64,000 nt of DNA from an uncultured Pirellulaceae bacterium (GCA_937921995.1 CAKZVF010000100.1:1-64000), one strand, 5' to 3'. Shown: positions 46,363 through 56,856, counted from the stretch's first letter. A program made the numbers and translations. Notes: generated by a model from the sequence alone, not told the origin.

Positions 46363-46529
46363 GACCGTGATCATCGCGGTGGTGCGTTTGCATTCGCGAA
46401 AGACTGGGGCGTCGCGAAAACCGTAGTGCGGTTTCTGGCCCGCACAAGCCTGAGTAAACTTAGGTCCGGTTCTTACTTGCAGCAGCCTTAGCAAAGCGGC
46501 CGGTGGGAACCGGCCCTACTTGTTGACGA

Positions 46530-46589
46530 AACCGGAGGGCTTGCGCCCGTACCACTATCAGTTGGAACCGGAGGGCTGGCGCCCGTGCC
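46530..46589. repeat. 36-bp-period pair of palindromic repeats
   Basis: Two copies of ACCGGAGGGCT-T/G-GCGCCCGT start at 46531 and 46567. Each has a GGGC/GCCC dyad that could fold. They lie directly downstream of sufD, between its stop codon and the dockerin remnant. Confidence 0.5.
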
Positions 46590-46603
46590 GCTAACATTTT
46601 ATG

Positions 46604-47917
46604 CTAGACGTAGTCGCGGACTCGGCGAGCGATTGCTAGGGCCAGCGCTTCGCGGACGCTTTCGATTGTGATGCGGTCGAAGACCTGCTGGAAGAATCCG
46701 GTGACGACCACGCGGACGGCTTCCTTGCGAGTGTAACCTCGACACTGAGCGTAGAAGATCAGCTCTTCGTCGACGCGGCCGCTGGTAGAACCGTGCGTGC
46801 AACGCACATCGTCGGCCTCAATTTCCAAACCGGGAATCGAATCAGCGCGGGCCTTTTCGGACAGCAAGAGATTGTCGTTGCGTTGGTAACCGTCGGTTTG
46901 CTGAGCTTCCTGATCGACCTTGATCATGCCGCGCCAAACGGTGCGGGAAACATCCTGCAGCGCTGATTTGTAGAGGAAGTCGCTGACACAATCCGGTTTT
47001 TCATGATGTTGCAGCGTGTGGTAGCTCAGGTGCTGCTTGTTCTCTGTGAAGATCGCACCGTTGACCTGAACGTTGGCCCCTTTGCCTCGCAGTGCTACAT
47101 GCTGGTTGACTTTCGCCAATCGAGAACCCAATGCACCAACAGTCCACTGGAGATTACTGTCTTGGCCGACGATGGCTTTTTGGTGGGCGAAGTGCCAGAC
47201 CTTTTGGCCCCAGTCCTGAAGATTAACGTATCGCAGATTGGCACGATTGCCAACAAACAGTTCGATCGCACCGCAGTGCAGCGCGTTGGTTTCAGCAGCG
47301 CTATTGGATTCGGCCAACACGGTCGCTTCGGCGCCCTCTTCGAGCACGATCAGCGTGTGACGCATGTCGCTGCCACCGTCGGTGACTTGGCTGCTGATGT
47401 GGACAGGTTTATCCAGCGTCACGTTGCGTGGCACGTACAGGAAAACACTGTTGGTCCACAACGCCGCGTGGAGGGCCGCAAAGCGATCAAAGTGTGGATC
47501 GACGGCTTTGAATAGATACTTCTTGATTAGGTCGCCGTGTTCGGCAATCAAATCATTAATCGTTCCAAAGATGACGCCTTTGTCCTTGTACTCATCGGCC
47601 AGTTCGGCCGCTGAATGGGGATGGCTGTCCAGGGTACCGACGCTGCCGGCGAGATCGACGCCTTCACCGAGTACCAACGGTGGCAGATCGCTGCTGGAGG
47701 ATTCGGCGTTGAGCCCGAACTTTTCCAGCTTGAACATCCGAATATCGGTGCGCATCCACTCTTCCATGCTATTGGACGGCCACGGAAGTTCATTGAACTT
47801 CTTCCAGGCGTCCTTGCGCATGTCCTGAAGCCATTGCGGTTCGTTCCGCGCCTCTAACACCGATTGAAATCCGGCATCGTCAAATGCAATCTGTTTTTCT
47901 TGAGTCACTGTTGTCAT
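46604..47917 (-). CDS. sufD: Fe-S cluster assembly protein SufD
   Basis: A 437-residue scaffold partner of SufB and SufC in iron-sulfur cluster assembly. Family motifs include LPWPSNSMEEWMRTDIR near 39-55, VFLYVPRNVTLDKPV in the beta-helix, and near the C-terminus VRCTHGSTSGRVDEELIFYAQCRG, which is the SufB/D core signature. It is last in the sufC-sufB-sufD order, 126 nt after sufB. Its final 27 bp are duplicated at 41717-41743. Confidence 0.95.
   Translation of the reverse strand: MTTVTQEKQIAFDDAGFQSVLEARNEPQWLQDMRKDAWKKFNELPWPSNSMEEWMRTDIRMFKLEKFGLNAESSSSDLPPLVLGEGVDLAGSVGTLDSHPHSAAELADEYKDKGVIFGTINDLIAEHGDLIKKYLFKAVDPHFDRFAALHAALWTNSVFLYVPRNVTLDKPVHISSQVTDGGSDMRHTLIVLEEGAEATVLAESNSAAETNALHCGAIELFVGNRANLRYVNLQDWGQKVWHFAHQKAIVGQDSNLQWTVGALGSRLAKVNQHVALRGKGANVQVNGAIFTENKQHLSYHTLQHHEKPDCVSDFLYKSALQDVSRTVWRGMIKVDQEAQQTDGYQRNDNLLLSEKARADSIPGLEIEADDVRCTHGSTSGRVDEELIFYAQCRGYTRKEAVRVVVTGFFQQVFDRITIESVREALALAIARRVRDYV
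46605..46631. repeat. Right copy of the 27-bp direct repeat, inside sufD
   Basis: Identical to 41717-41743 and part of the sufD coding end, so this copy is presumably the original. Duplication of a gene's 3' end at both borders of a segment resembles the outcome of site-specific integration, although no integrase lies inside. Confidence 0.8.
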
Positions 47918-48043
47918 GGACCTGCTTGTATCTTATTCACATAGGATAGGATGCGGAAATTCCAACATCCAGCATTTTGTGTAACGGGTTTTCGCAGCCG
48001 CCTTTTCCACTTGGCGGCTGCAGAGAAAGTCGGTCGGCGGAGG

Positions 48044-49456
48044 TTAGCCTACCGAGCCTTCCATTTGCAATTGGATCAGTCGATTCATCTCGACCGCGTA
48101 TTCCATCGGCAGCTCTTTGACCAACGGTTCGATGAAACCATTGACGATCATCGTGCTGGCTTCGGTCTCCGAAAGACCGCGGCTCATCAGATAGAACAAT
48201 TGCTCTTCGCCGATCCGAGACACACTTGCCTCGTGCCCGACCGAAACGTCTTGCTCGTTGATTTCGATGTAAGGATAGGTGTCGCTGCGACTGTCTTTGT
48301 CCAGAATCAAAGCATCACAAACGACGCTGCACTTGGAATTGACTGCCCCTTTTTCGACGCGGGCGAGCCCACGGTAGCTGCTGCGACCACCGTTTTTCGA
48401 AATTGATTTCGAGATGATCGTTCCGGTTGTGTTAGGAGCACAATGGACCAGTTTCGCACCAGCGTCTTGATGCTGTCCGGCACTTGAGAACGCGATCGAA
48501 AGGATCTCGCCCCGCGCACCCGGTTCCATCATGTAAACCGCGGGGTACTTCATCGTCAATTTGGAACCGAGGTTCCCGTCGACCCACTCCATCACCGCGT
48601 CTTGGTAGGCAAAGGCCCGTTTGGTAACGAGGTTGTAGATGTTGTTCGCCCAGTTCTGAATCGTCGTGTAACGGCAACGAGCGTCCTTCTTCACGACGAC
48701 TTCCACGACCGCACTGTGCAGCGATTCGCTGGTGTACATCGGCGCGGTGCAGCCTTCGACGTAGTGAACTTGAGCACCTTCGTCGACAATGATCAGCGTC
48801 CGTTCGAACTGGCCCATGTTTTCTGCGTTGATACGGAAGTAAGCCTGTAGCGGATACTCGATCTTCACGCCCTTGGGCACGTAGATGAACGATCCACCGG
48901 ACCACACCGCGCTGTTAAGCGCCGCAAATTTGTTGTCAGAAGGTGGAATAATTTTCCCAAAGTACTCACGCAACAGTTCGGGATGCTCACGAACAGCAGT
49001 ATCGGTGTCGGTGAAAATCACACCCAAGTCGGTCAGCTCTTTTTTCAGCGATCCGTAGATAACTTCGGATTCAAACTGAGCCTTCACGCCGGCCAGGTAT
49101 TTACGCTCGGCTTCGGGAATGCCCAGTTTCTCAAAGGTGTCCTTAATCTCCTCTGGAACATCGTCCCAGCTCTTGCCCTGCTCGTTGGTGGGTTTGAGAT
49201 AGTAAAAGATGTCCTGGAAATCCAAATCGATATCGCCGCCCCATTCAGGCATCGGCTTCTCGTTGAAGATCTTTAGAGACTCCAATCGGAACTGGCGCAT
49301 CCAATCGGGTTCTTCTTTGATGTCGGAGATCTGGTTGACGATCTCTTCATCAACGCCTTTCCGCGCCTTGAAGATCGCAGTCGTTTTCGTCTTGAAATCG
49401 TACTTGTTGATTTCAGTTTTTTTGAGTTCTGCACTCTCGGTGATGTCAGTCGCCAT
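48044..49456 (-). CDS. sufB: Fe-S cluster assembly protein SufB
   Basis: A 470-residue core scaffold on which Fe-S clusters are built with SufC and SufD. The typical segments are present: [18 protein letters not shown] near the start, [50 protein letters not shown] (with the conserved Cys region) and [20 protein letters not shown]. Length is normal. It follows sufC by 77 nt. Confidence 0.97.
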   Translation of the reverse strand: MATDITESAELKKTEINKYDFKTKTTAIFKARKGVDEEIVNQISDIKEEPDWMRQFRLESLKIFNEKPMPEWGGDIDLDFQDIFYYLKPTNEQGKSWDDVPEEIKDTFEKLGIPEAERKYLAGVKAQFESEVIYGSLKKELTDLGVIFTDTDTAVREHPELLREYFGKIIPPSDNKFAALNSAVWSGGSFIYVPKGVKIEYPLQAYFRINAENMGQFERTLIIVDEGAQVHYVEGCTAPMYTSESLHSAVVEVVVKKDARCRYTTIQNWANNIYNLVTKRAFAYQDAVMEWVDGNLGSKLTMKYPAVYMMEPGARGEILSIAFSSAGQHQDAGAKLVHCAPNTTGTIISKSISKNGGRSSYRGLARVEKGAVNSKCSVVCDALILDKDSRSDTYPYIEINEQDVSVGHEASVSRIGEEQLFYLMSRGLSETEASTMIVNGFIEPLVKELPMEYAVEMNRLIQLQMEGSVG

Positions 49457-49533
49457 ATTTCAAATGCGGAAACCGCAACGGTTTCCACCCTTTCGTGTAA
49501 AGATTGTTAGCTTCGCTCCAGCAGTCAGAGTGG

Positions 49534-50349
49534 TTAGCTGACGAGTTCTTTCTCTGCGTTTTGGTCGTTTGCTTCAGCGGCTTCTGGGTAAGCCTTACGA
49601 ATTCGATCGTAGCCTTCGGAATGAAGTTCAACCGCAAGTTCTTTGCCACCGGATTCGACGATCTTGCCGCCAAGAATCACGTGCGTGTAGTTTGGTGGAT
49701 TGTGTTCGAGTAATTTGTCGTGGTGAGTGATGATCAAGAGGCCCATTTTGTTGTGGCCGATCTCGTTGATGGATTGGCTGGCCAAACGAACGGCGTCCGC
49801 ATCAAGACCCGAATCGGTTTCATCGAGGATCGCAAATTTGGGTTGCAGCATCGCCAGTTGTAGAATTTCGGCGCGTTTCATTTCACCGCCGCTGAAACCG
49901 TCATTGACGTACCGGCGAGCAAACTCGCTGTCCATCTGGAGCTGTTCCATGTTGGTTTTGATTTCCTTGCGGAACTCACGCATCGGGATCAGGTCCTCGC
50001 CTTCTTTACGTTCGGGATTGCGAACGTTCGTGGTGGCATGGCGAAGGAAGTCAGCCATTTTCACACCAGGGATCGCAACCGGTCGTTGAAACGCAAGAAA
50101 AATTCCCGCCCGAGCACGCTCGTTAGGCTCAAGTTCCAAAATGTTCTCGCCGTTGAGCAGGATCTCGCCAGAGGTGACTTCGTAGTTGGGGTGGCCCATG
50201 ATGACCAAGCCCAAAGTACTTTTGCCACTGCCGTTGGGTCCCATCAAGGCATGCGTTTCGCCGTGCTTGATTTCGAGATTGACGCCTCGCAGGATTTCTT
50301 TGTCGTTGATCGAAACGTGAAGATCTACAATTTTTAGTACGTCTGACAT
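49534..50349 (-). CDS. sufC: Fe-S cluster assembly ATPase SufC
   Basis: A 271-residue ABC-type ATPase of the SUF system. Walker A is ALMGPNGSGKST near 33-44, the signature FSGGEMKRAEILQ is near 146, and Walker B is FAILDETDSGLD near 168-179, followed by the His switch region IITHHDKLL. The start at 50349 (MSDVLKIVDLHVSI) matches the family; an upstream start adds 22 unrelated residues. It is the first gene of sufCBD. SufS, SufE or SufU and a regulator are not in the window. Confidence 0.96.
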   Translation of the reverse strand: MSDVLKIVDLHVSINDKEILRGVNLEIKHGETHALMGPNGSGKSTLGLVIMGHPNYEVTSGEILLNGENILELEPNERARAGIFLAFQRPVAIPGVKMADFLRHATTNVRNPERKEGEDLIPMREFRKEIKTNMEQLQMDSEFARRYVNDGFSGGEMKRAEILQLAMLQPKFAILDETDSGLDADAVRLASQSINEIGHNKMGLLIITHHDKLLEHNPPNYTHVILGGKIVESGGKELAVELHSEGYDRIRKAYPEAAEANDQNAEKELVS

Positions 50350-50866
50350 AATGTTCTTGAGATTGTTTGCTGTTGAAATTGCATTTGGGGTGAGCACCTT
50401 AGATCGCTTGACCAAGGGATTCCTTACCTGTGCTCACATTGTGATTTGGCTTAGGCCCACCGCCTGTATTTAACCGGTTATCAAAATCCGAAATAACGGG
50501 AAATCGTTCTTGGTCAGGAACCTCTCATCTTCTGCTAAATGAGAGACAAACCCCACCCCGAATCCTAACATTAGAACCATTTTGGACAACCAGAAATGGT
50601 AAAAATCAGAACCTTAGCCCGTTTGAATCGAAAACTCAGCGGAGTCGACGCGATCGGAATTAACGTCGCCGATTCCCAATATGAGCCGATCACACAGATC
50701 GCTTACCCAAGCCACCTGTAGTGGTGCCTATTTACGCAAACCGCCGACTTCGGTGACTTTCTCCCCTCGGTAGCACGATTTCAACCTTGAGCCGATCCTT
50801 CGCAAGCGCCATGATAAATGTCGATCGGTGATCACCTTCCATTTACGACAGCAATTCGAATCTATC
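50350..50866. other. Divergent region between sufC and the symporter gene
   Basis: A 517-bp region holding both promoters. A 7-bp stem CTCTCAT/ATGAGAG (50522-50528 and 50539-50545) lies about 170 nt ahead of sufC and could be part of its leader or an operator. No gene was recognised. An IscR/SufR-type site was not identified with confidence. Confidence 0.4.
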
Positions 50867-52705
50867 ATGAAACGATTTCCAAACGCGTCTGCGGCCAATA
50901 CTTACCTACTGGCCGGGCTGGTCGCAGGGATTATATTCGCCGCCTTTTCGCCGGCCACATTCGCGCAGGATCAAGCGCCTGTCGACTCGGCGGCCGCTGA
51001 AGTGTCCGACGTCCCGCAGACTAATGCCATTAAAGCCTACTTCGATGGCGTCAACGAAAAACTGGAAGTCGTCGATCAGTGGTTTGGGGAATCAGTCGTA
51101 GGGCCGCTGGCCGGCGTCGTGTTCAACGGACTTTGGACGGGCGACTGGACCGATGCCGAGGGTGTGGCCCATCAAGGTTGGCTGGGGACCCAAGTTCCGT
51201 TCATCGTAATCTGGCTGTTGGTGGGAGCCGTCTTCTTCACGGTATATATGGGGTTCATCAACGTGCGTGGTTTCTGGCACGCGCTGCGGTTGACCAAGGG
51301 CGACTACGACGATCCTGATGACCACGGCGAAGTGTCTCACTTTCAGGCGCTATCCTCGGCGCTTTCAGGCACAGTGGGTTTGGGAAATATCGCTGGCGTT
51401 GCGATTGCGATCGCCAACGGCGGACCGGGAGCGACATTCTGGATGATCCTTGTAGGGCTGCTGGGGATGAGCTCGAAGTTCACCGAGTGTACGCTGGGAC
51501 AAATGTATCGACGTACCGATTCCAAAGGGAAAGTCTCCGGCGGGCCGATGAGGTACTTGAGCGACGGGCTCAAGGAAAAAGGATTCGGCCCGCTGGGCAG
51601 TGTTTTGGCGGTTTTGTTCGCGCTGCTTTGTATCGGTGGTTCTTTTGGCGGCGGCAATACCTTTCAAATCAGCCAATCCCTGGACGCGATCAAAACCGAG
51701 ATTCCGTTGCTGAATGAATACAACTGGATCTACGGATTGGTAATGTCAATCGCCGTTGGTCTGGTAATCGTAGGTGGTATTAAGTCAATCGGAAAAGTCG
51801 CGGGGCGTATCGTGCCGTTTATGTGTGCAGGTTACGTCCTGTGTGCGATCTACATTTTGGTGGTCAATCGCTCTGAGATTCCTTCGGCGTTTTCCCAAAT
51901 CTACAACGGAGCGTTTAACTGGGATGCCGGTTGGGGTGCGTTTTTAGGATGCATGGTGATCGGCATTAAACGGGCTGTCTTCTCCAACGAAGCCGGCACC
52001 GGTTCCGCCTCCATCGCCCACTCGGCGGCCAAAACAGATATCCCGGTTCGGGAAGGCTACGTCGCGCTGTTGGAACCTTTCATTGACACCGTCGTTGTCT
52101 GCACGATGACGGCGTTGGTGATTATCATCACCGGCGTGGTGTCTGATAAAGACCAGAAAGTCCCGATTCAAACGCTGCGACAGGAATTGCGTATCGCCGT
52201 CGGTCCTGACGTCGATGTGATGTCGCTGTCGCAACAAGACGCCGAAGCTTTGCTGATCGAAAAGAATCCAAAGCTTGACAAAAACGGAGACGGCACGATG
52301 ACCGTCGATGACATGATCCAACTGCAGCGCGGAGCGTACTTCACCAAAGAGGCGTTTACGCGCGGCGGGCACGAGTTCTTTAAATGGTTTCTCTATCTGG
52401 CCGTCGTGCTGTTCGCGTATTCGACTTGTATTTCCTGGTACTACTACGGCGAGCGATGTTTCACGGCGTTGCTGGGGGATTGGTCGTCGATTCTGTTCAA
52501 GATTTTGTTTTTGATATCAACCTTTTTGGGTTCCGTCATTTCTGCAGGCAACATCAAAGACTTTAGCGACATCATGATTCTGGGCATGGCGTTTCCTAAT
52601 ATGCTGGGCATGTACTTTCTCTCAAGCAATGTCCGCAGTCAGCTGAATCAGTACGTAGAAGGCCTGCGATCAGGAGAGCACGTGCCAACCTCCAAACGGG
52701 ATTGA
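50867..52705 (+). CDS. Alanine/sodium symporter (AGCS family) with signal peptide and EF-hand
   Basis: A 612-residue inner-membrane transporter that should take up alanine or glycine with Na+. Family motifs include SALSGTVGLGNIAGVAIAIANGGPGA (about 160-185), FTECTLGQMYR, and NEAGTGSASIAHSAAK near 374-389. An unusual N-terminal signal-like stretch ends near FAQDQ. A large loop after ~430 carries DKNGDGTMTVDD (residues 471-482), a canonical 12-residue EF-hand calcium loop, which ordinary family members lack. The start at 50867 is preferred over a GTG at 50828 because the signal-like stretch begins there. Confidence 0.92.
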   Translation: MKRFPNASAANTYLLAGLVAGIIFAAFSPATFAQDQAPVDSAAAEVSDVPQTNAIKAYFDGVNEKLEVVDQWFGESVVGPLAGVVFNGLWTGDWTDAEGVAHQGWLGTQVPFIVIWLLVGAVFFTVYMGFINVRGFWHALRLTKGDYDDPDDHGEVSHFQALSSALSGTVGLGNIAGVAIAIANGGPGATFWMILVGLLGMSSKFTECTLGQMYRRTDSKGKVSGGPMRYLSDGLKEKGFGPLGSVLAVLFALLCIGGSFGGGNTFQISQSLDAIKTEIPLLNEYNWIYGLVMSIAVGLVIVGGIKSIGKVAGRIVPFMCAGYVLCAIYILVVNRSEIPSAFSQIYNGAFNWDAGWGAFLGCMVIGIKRAVFSNEAGTGSASIAHSAAKTDIPVREGYVALLEPFIDTVVVCTMTALVIIITGVVSDKDQKVPIQTLRQELRIAVGPDVDVMSLSQQDAEALLIEKNPKLDKNGDGTMTVDDMIQLQRGAYFTKEAFTRGGHEFFKWFLYLAVVLFAYSTCISWYYYGERCFTALLGDWSSILFKILFLISTFLGSVISAGNIKDFSDIMILGMAFPNMLGMYFLSSNVRSQLNQYVEGLRSGEHVPTSKRD

Positions 52706-52747
52706 GGAATCTTTTCAGGCGGGGATGATGCGAAGCTGATTTAGAAT

Positions 52748-55096
52748 TCAGCTGTTGGAATTCTTGTTTGCCAGTGAACGTTTCTCGATCGCGTCCAGCA
52801 ATTGTCCCATCAGCTTTTGCACCTCGGCGGAATCTTTTTCCGAAGCGTTGTAGCGATCGTACTGTTGCTGGATCTGATCCGTCGTCAGCAAGGTGCCAAA
52901 GCGCTGTACCGAATCGGCAAAACACTCTGCCGCGATGGCGCGTTGCTCGATCGTGTATCCGGACTGGCTGGCGAAGTTCGCCAAAGCTTCCTGTGATTTC
53001 GCGGTGCCCAATTTAGCGATCATCTGGCACGCTTTCTTGGTGTAACCGTCAATGATCAGCAATCGGTAGATCGATTCTTCATGTTTGCGAACCTGATAAA
53101 AACGGCGCTGATCTTTTTCGTCAATGATCTTCAACATCCAGTTCGCAGCAACCTGTCCATGCAGTAGTCGGCTGGTCGTCGAGACCGGCCACGAAGACGA
53201 AAGCGACTGAATCTGATCTAATTGACTGGCCACGATTTTGGAATCAAAACTCAGCTCCAGTGGACGCAACAGTGCATCAGTTTGAGCCAATAGGTTAACG
53301 CTGTTGAGGCTTGACATTTCACCTCCAACAAAACCGATGGGAATTTGACGCGTTCGCCAATCACTTCGCAGCAGTTGAATCAACTCCCGCGCGGCGGGCT
53401 TGGCCAAAGACTCTGTGACGATGAAAATTTGAAAGTCGGGGCTGCTAATGGCTGAGTTATAAAATTGGTGCCCGTTACGCGCAGAAGACACTGACAATCC
53501 TGAACTCGAAACCACGCTGGCGTAGGACTGCGACGAAGGCCCCAGCAGATGGCCGACCAGTGCTTTTTCAATCCCCTGCGTCTGGGCCAAGAACACCGCC
53601 AGATCCATCACGTGACTGCTACCGGCGTAAGCGGATTTCGGATTGATCGTTTGCACCGCATCAAACGCCGCAAACTGAAGGTGCCGGTCACCATACAAAA
53701 TCGCTTCAATCAATTGGCTGCGCGTGGTCGTTTGCAGCACGGCGGGATTGGCCTGATGCTTCATCAGTTCGCAAATCGCGATCGAGGCCGGCATCAGCCT
53801 CAGTTCCAGCGCCCGTTTGAGAAGATTGTTCAATTCGTAAGCGGGCGGGTTGCCAAACTTTTTCAGCAAAGCCTCCGCATCAACCGACGCGTCGGGCCCC
53901 TCCGCCCGTTTGGCCGACTCAAGCTGAGTCAACATGAACAGTTGCCTGTTGAAAGTGGTGCCCGGCTGGATCTCATACAGCAACTCTGCCTGAATCGCGG
54001 CCAGCCGCTTTGCCGCCAGCGCCGCAGGAATCCGCGAGCGGATGAATTTCTTTTTCTGGTTGTCGAACGTCCAATCATTCACCTGGGCTTGCGAATCGAA
54101 TGCCGTCTCGATCACTTTCAAGCTGGCCTTGGCACCGTCGGCAATATCACAGTACAGGCGCTGTCGATCGACGGTTCCGTAGGCGCGTTCTAAACTTTTC
54201 AGGGCCAATTGTTTCACCGATGAGGAAGTCTTTGGCGAAAGGTAGAGATAGCCAACCACTTCCAGCGCTTCTTCGGATCTCAATTTCGTCAGCGCGACAT
54301 ACGCTTCGGCTTGGAGTTGATCGTTCCTTGAACGCGCCGCGGCGATAAGAACTTCGGTTGCGTCATTGCCCAAGTGCTGAACGGCGCCTCGAATGCCGTT
54401 GAACTCGGCGCTGCGGTTTTTGTCCGCGAATACTTCCAACATGGCTGCATAAGCAGGTGTGCCAATGCGTTTGAGTTGGTTCAAGGCGTTGCTGCGAACG
54501 CTGATTTCTTCATGGGACAGCTGTTTCACCAACGCGCCGATGCGCTGCGGTGAAACCGCGTACGCTTTGGCCGCGCCTAAGACTTGTTTTGCGAAAGCCT
54601 GTCCGGTGGGCGCTAATTCATCAGTGGCGTGTAACTGATAGAAAAACTCGGTCCCCCGCACCTGAAACAATTCGAACAGTTGTTGCTGATTTAAGTTCTG
54701 TTTAACCAGTTTGTTTAAATAGAAGCGTGCATCGCCGATCGCCTCTACGTCCAACAACGTTTCAATCGCGCTTAATAATTCGTCAGCCGTTTTTGGATCC
54801 GAGAGTCGCACCGAACGCACCACCAAGCCGATGTCTGATCGTGCGTTGTCGGAGGTAATCTCAAAAACTTCTTGGTCGGTCGCGGTAACTGCGACCGGGG
54901 CGTCAGCGGTCGAGGTCGATGCTGGTGGGTCTTCATCGCCCGAAAATGGATTGCCTTGGAATGCGATCGCCGACGTACTATGCAGCGCTGCTACTGCCAG
55001 CACTGCGACGCAAAGAGCGCATCGGAGGATCACGCGATTCGCATGCCGCACGCCGACTTCAAGGTGATTCAATCGCATAACAAAGTTCATAGACAT
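52748..55096 (-). CDS. Exported HEAT-repeat protein with receiver-like C-terminal domain
   Basis: A 782-residue protein. A signal-type helix lies at ~23-45 (ILRCALCVAVLAVAALHS), followed by a Pro/Asp/Ala linker. Helical HEAT-type repeats follow from about 130 to 330 (LSHEEISVRSNALNQLKRIG, AEAYVALTKLRSEEALEVVGYL). Around 555-625 a segment DFQIFIVTESLAKPAARELIQLLR with RQIPIGFVGG resembles a receiver fold lacking the phospho-Asp pocket. A final helical part is glutamine-rich. It is convergent with the symporter gene, 42 nt away. The function is unknown; a protein-binding scaffold is likely. Confidence 0.75.
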   Translation of the reverse strand: MSMNFVMRLNHLEVGVRHANRVILRCALCVAVLAVAALHSTSAIAFQGNPFSGDEDPPASTSTADAPVAVTATDQEVFEITSDNARSDIGLVVRSVRLSDPKTADELLSAIETLLDVEAIGDARFYLNKLVKQNLNQQQLFELFQVRGTEFFYQLHATDELAPTGQAFAKQVLGAAKAYAVSPQRIGALVKQLSHEEISVRSNALNQLKRIGTPAYAAMLEVFADKNRSAEFNGIRGAVQHLGNDATEVLIAAARSRNDQLQAEAYVALTKLRSEEALEVVGYLYLSPKTSSSVKQLALKSLERAYGTVDRQRLYCDIADGAKASLKVIETAFDSQAQVNDWTFDNQKKKFIRSRIPAALAAKRLAAIQAELLYEIQPGTTFNRQLFMLTQLESAKRAEGPDASVDAEALLKKFGNPPAYELNNLLKRALELRLMPASIAICELMKHQANPAVLQTTTRSQLIEAILYGDRHLQFAAFDAVQTINPKSAYAGSSHVMDLAVFLAQTQGIEKALVGHLLGPSSQSYASVVSSSGLSVSSARNGHQFYNSAISSPDFQIFIVTESLAKPAARELIQLLRSDWRTRQIPIGFVGGEMSSLNSVNLLAQTDALLRPLELSFDSKIVASQLDQIQSLSSSWPVSTTSRLLHGQVAANWMLKIIDEKDQRRFYQVRKHEESIYRLLIIDGYTKKACQMIAKLGTAKSQEALANFASQSGYTIEQRAIAAECFADSVQRFGTLLTTDQIQQQYDRYNASEKDSAEVQKLMGQLLDAIEKRSLANKNSNS

Positions 55097-55335
55097 ATCT
55101 CAGGGTGAATCGACGAGACCAAGGCGGTTTCATAAGGCTTGGATCAATAAGTCCGATTGTAATTAGCGCTGGCGGGCTTTCATCGACGAACAATCAAAAT
55201 AATCGGCAAGGCTTCATCCAGCGGTTCGCCGGATCGGTTTGATGAGCAGTCGTTAAGCGACGACGTTGTGTCGAGCCAAACACGGTCGCCTTCCGGCTCG
55301 TCGTTAAACTCTGGCCCTAACCAAGGTCAAACCCA

Positions 55336-56856
55336 CTAAGCCAGACGCGACTTCCACGCAGCGACCTGGCTGGCGACCTGTGCCGGTGCGGTTGACCCTA
55401 CGCTTTGAAACGCTTGAACCGCATTCTCCACACCCAGCACATCATAAACCGACTCATCCAGCGACGAATCAAAAGATTGGAATTCTTCTAAAGATAGATC
55501 CGAGAGCGTAACGGATTTTTCGGTTGCAAGCTTCACCAAGGCTCCGATCAGGTGGTGGGCGGACCGCTGCGGCGTGCCGCGTTTAATCAGATACTCCATC
55601 AGCGTCGTGGCGTCTAAAAAACCACGGTGGAGCCTGGCCGCGATCGACGCGCGTTTTAGTTCGGCCCCCGCCACCAACGGTGCCGCGACCTCTAAACAGG
55701 CCTCGACCGTATCGACGGCGTCAAACAGCGGCGGTTTATCTTCTTGCAGATCACGATTGTACGCCAGCGGCAACCCCTTGGTCAGCATCAACAGCGTCTG
55801 CAAACTGCCAACCACACGCGCCGTTTTTCCGCGCGTTAGTTCCAGCACGTCGGGATTGATCTTCTGGGGCATGATGGACGACCCCGTACAAAACGCATGA
55901 GGAAGATCAATAAAATCAAACTCAACGGTCGACCACAGAATCCACTCTTCGGCCCAACCGCTTAAATGAATCGCGATCGTGGAAAGACAGAAAACCGTTT
56001 CCAAGAGGTAGTCCCGGTCGCTTGAGGAATCGATGCTGTTGGCCACTAAGCCCTCGAAGCCTAACTGTTTGGCGGTGTTTTCTCTGTCGATGTTAAGCGT
56101 CGTTCCCGCCAAAGCCGCGGTGCCCAACGAACACAGATTCACGCGCCGGCGGCAGTCCATCAGGCGATCGCGATCGCGCTGGAATTTCTCGACGTAGGCC
56201 AACCAGTAATGCGGGGCCAGAACAGGTTGAGCCCGTTGCAAATGAGTGTACGCCGGGATGATAACATCCGCGTCACGATCACAGCGCTCCAAGAACGCCT
56301 TCTGCAAATCCGCCAACAGTCCGTCGATTCGGTCGATCGCCTCACGCACCCACAATCGCGCGTCGGTCGAACACTGATCGTTACGACTGCGGCCGGTGTG
56401 AAGTTTTCGCCCCACATCGCCCAAGCGGTCGATCAGTACCTGCTCGATATTCATGTGAATATCTTCCAGTTCCTGTTTGAACTCAAACGTGCCCGCGGAG
56501 ATCTCTTCGCCGATTTCAGTCAACGTGCTTTCGATTTGCGTGGCTTCTTCAGAAGTCAAAATCTTCTGGTCGGCCAACATCCGCGCGTGGGCGATGCTGC
56601 CACGGATGTCCTGCTGGTACATGCGACAGTCGAAGCTGATGCTTTCGGTGAATTTTTCGACACGTTTGTCCACCGCAGCGTCGAACGCTCCGCTGCGACT
56701 GGGGCTGGAGGTGGGATCAGAATTTGGATCAGAAGCTGGCTGAGAATTGGACAAAGGATTCCCGTCGCGAAAAATAAAACGATTGTTCGGAAAAAACGAC
56801 CTGATGCGGTGTTCTTCGGTGGCTGACACGATAATCGGCCCGTAAAATGCTGTCAA
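55336..56856 (-). CDS. argH: Argininosuccinate lyase
   Basis: The last enzyme of arginine synthesis cleaves argininosuccinate to arginine and fumarate. Family homology starts near residue 53 ([17 protein letters not shown]). HTGRSRNDQ near 135, [11 protein letters not shown] near 205 and the fumarase-superfamily signature [12 protein letters not shown] near 325 are all present. The open frame (506 residues) begins at a TTG. The first ~50 residues are low-complexity Asn, Ser, Pro and Asp-rich sequence, so the true start may be a TTG at 56754, giving about 472 residues, near the usual size. Confidence 0.93.
   Translation of the reverse strand: MTAFYGPIIVSATEEHRIRSFFPNNRFIFRDGNPLSNSQPASDPNSDPTSSPSRSGAFDAAVDKRVEKFTESISFDCRMYQQDIRGSIAHARMLADQKILTSEEATQIESTLTEIGEEISAGTFEFKQELEDIHMNIEQVLIDRLGDVGRKLHTGRSRNDQCSTDARLWVREAIDRIDGLLADLQKAFLERCDRDADVIIPAYTHLQRAQPVLAPHYWLAYVEKFQRDRDRLMDCRRRVNLCSLGTAALAGTTLNIDRENTAKQLGFEGLVANSIDSSSDRDYLLETVFCLSTIAIHLSGWAEEWILWSTVEFDFIDLPHAFCTGSSIMPQKINPDVLELTRGKTARVVGSLQTLLMLTKGLPLAYNRDLQEDKPPLFDAVDTVEACLEVAAPLVAGAELKRASIAARLHRGFLDATTLMEYLIKRGTPQRSAHHLIGALVKLATEKSVTLSDLSLEEFQSFDSSLDESVYDVLGVENAVQAFQSVGSTAPAQVASQVAAWKSRLA

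Larger units (their letters stand above)
45865..46603. other. Repeat-rich intergenic region upstream of the surface-protein gene
   Basis: The 739-bp region between two - strand genes holds a short + strand dockerin-like remnant, a GGCCGGTGGGAACCGGCC-type palindrome (46499-46516 region), and a 36-bp-period repeat pair. Parts of the same palindrome family (GTAGGGCCGG) reappear inverted at 41648-41657, near the other border of the surface-protein segment. No full gene was recognised. Confidence 0.5.

Noticed and set aside
46530-46589. CRISPR-like array from the 36-bp period
   Set aside because: Only two imperfect units with almost no spacer and no cas genes nearby.
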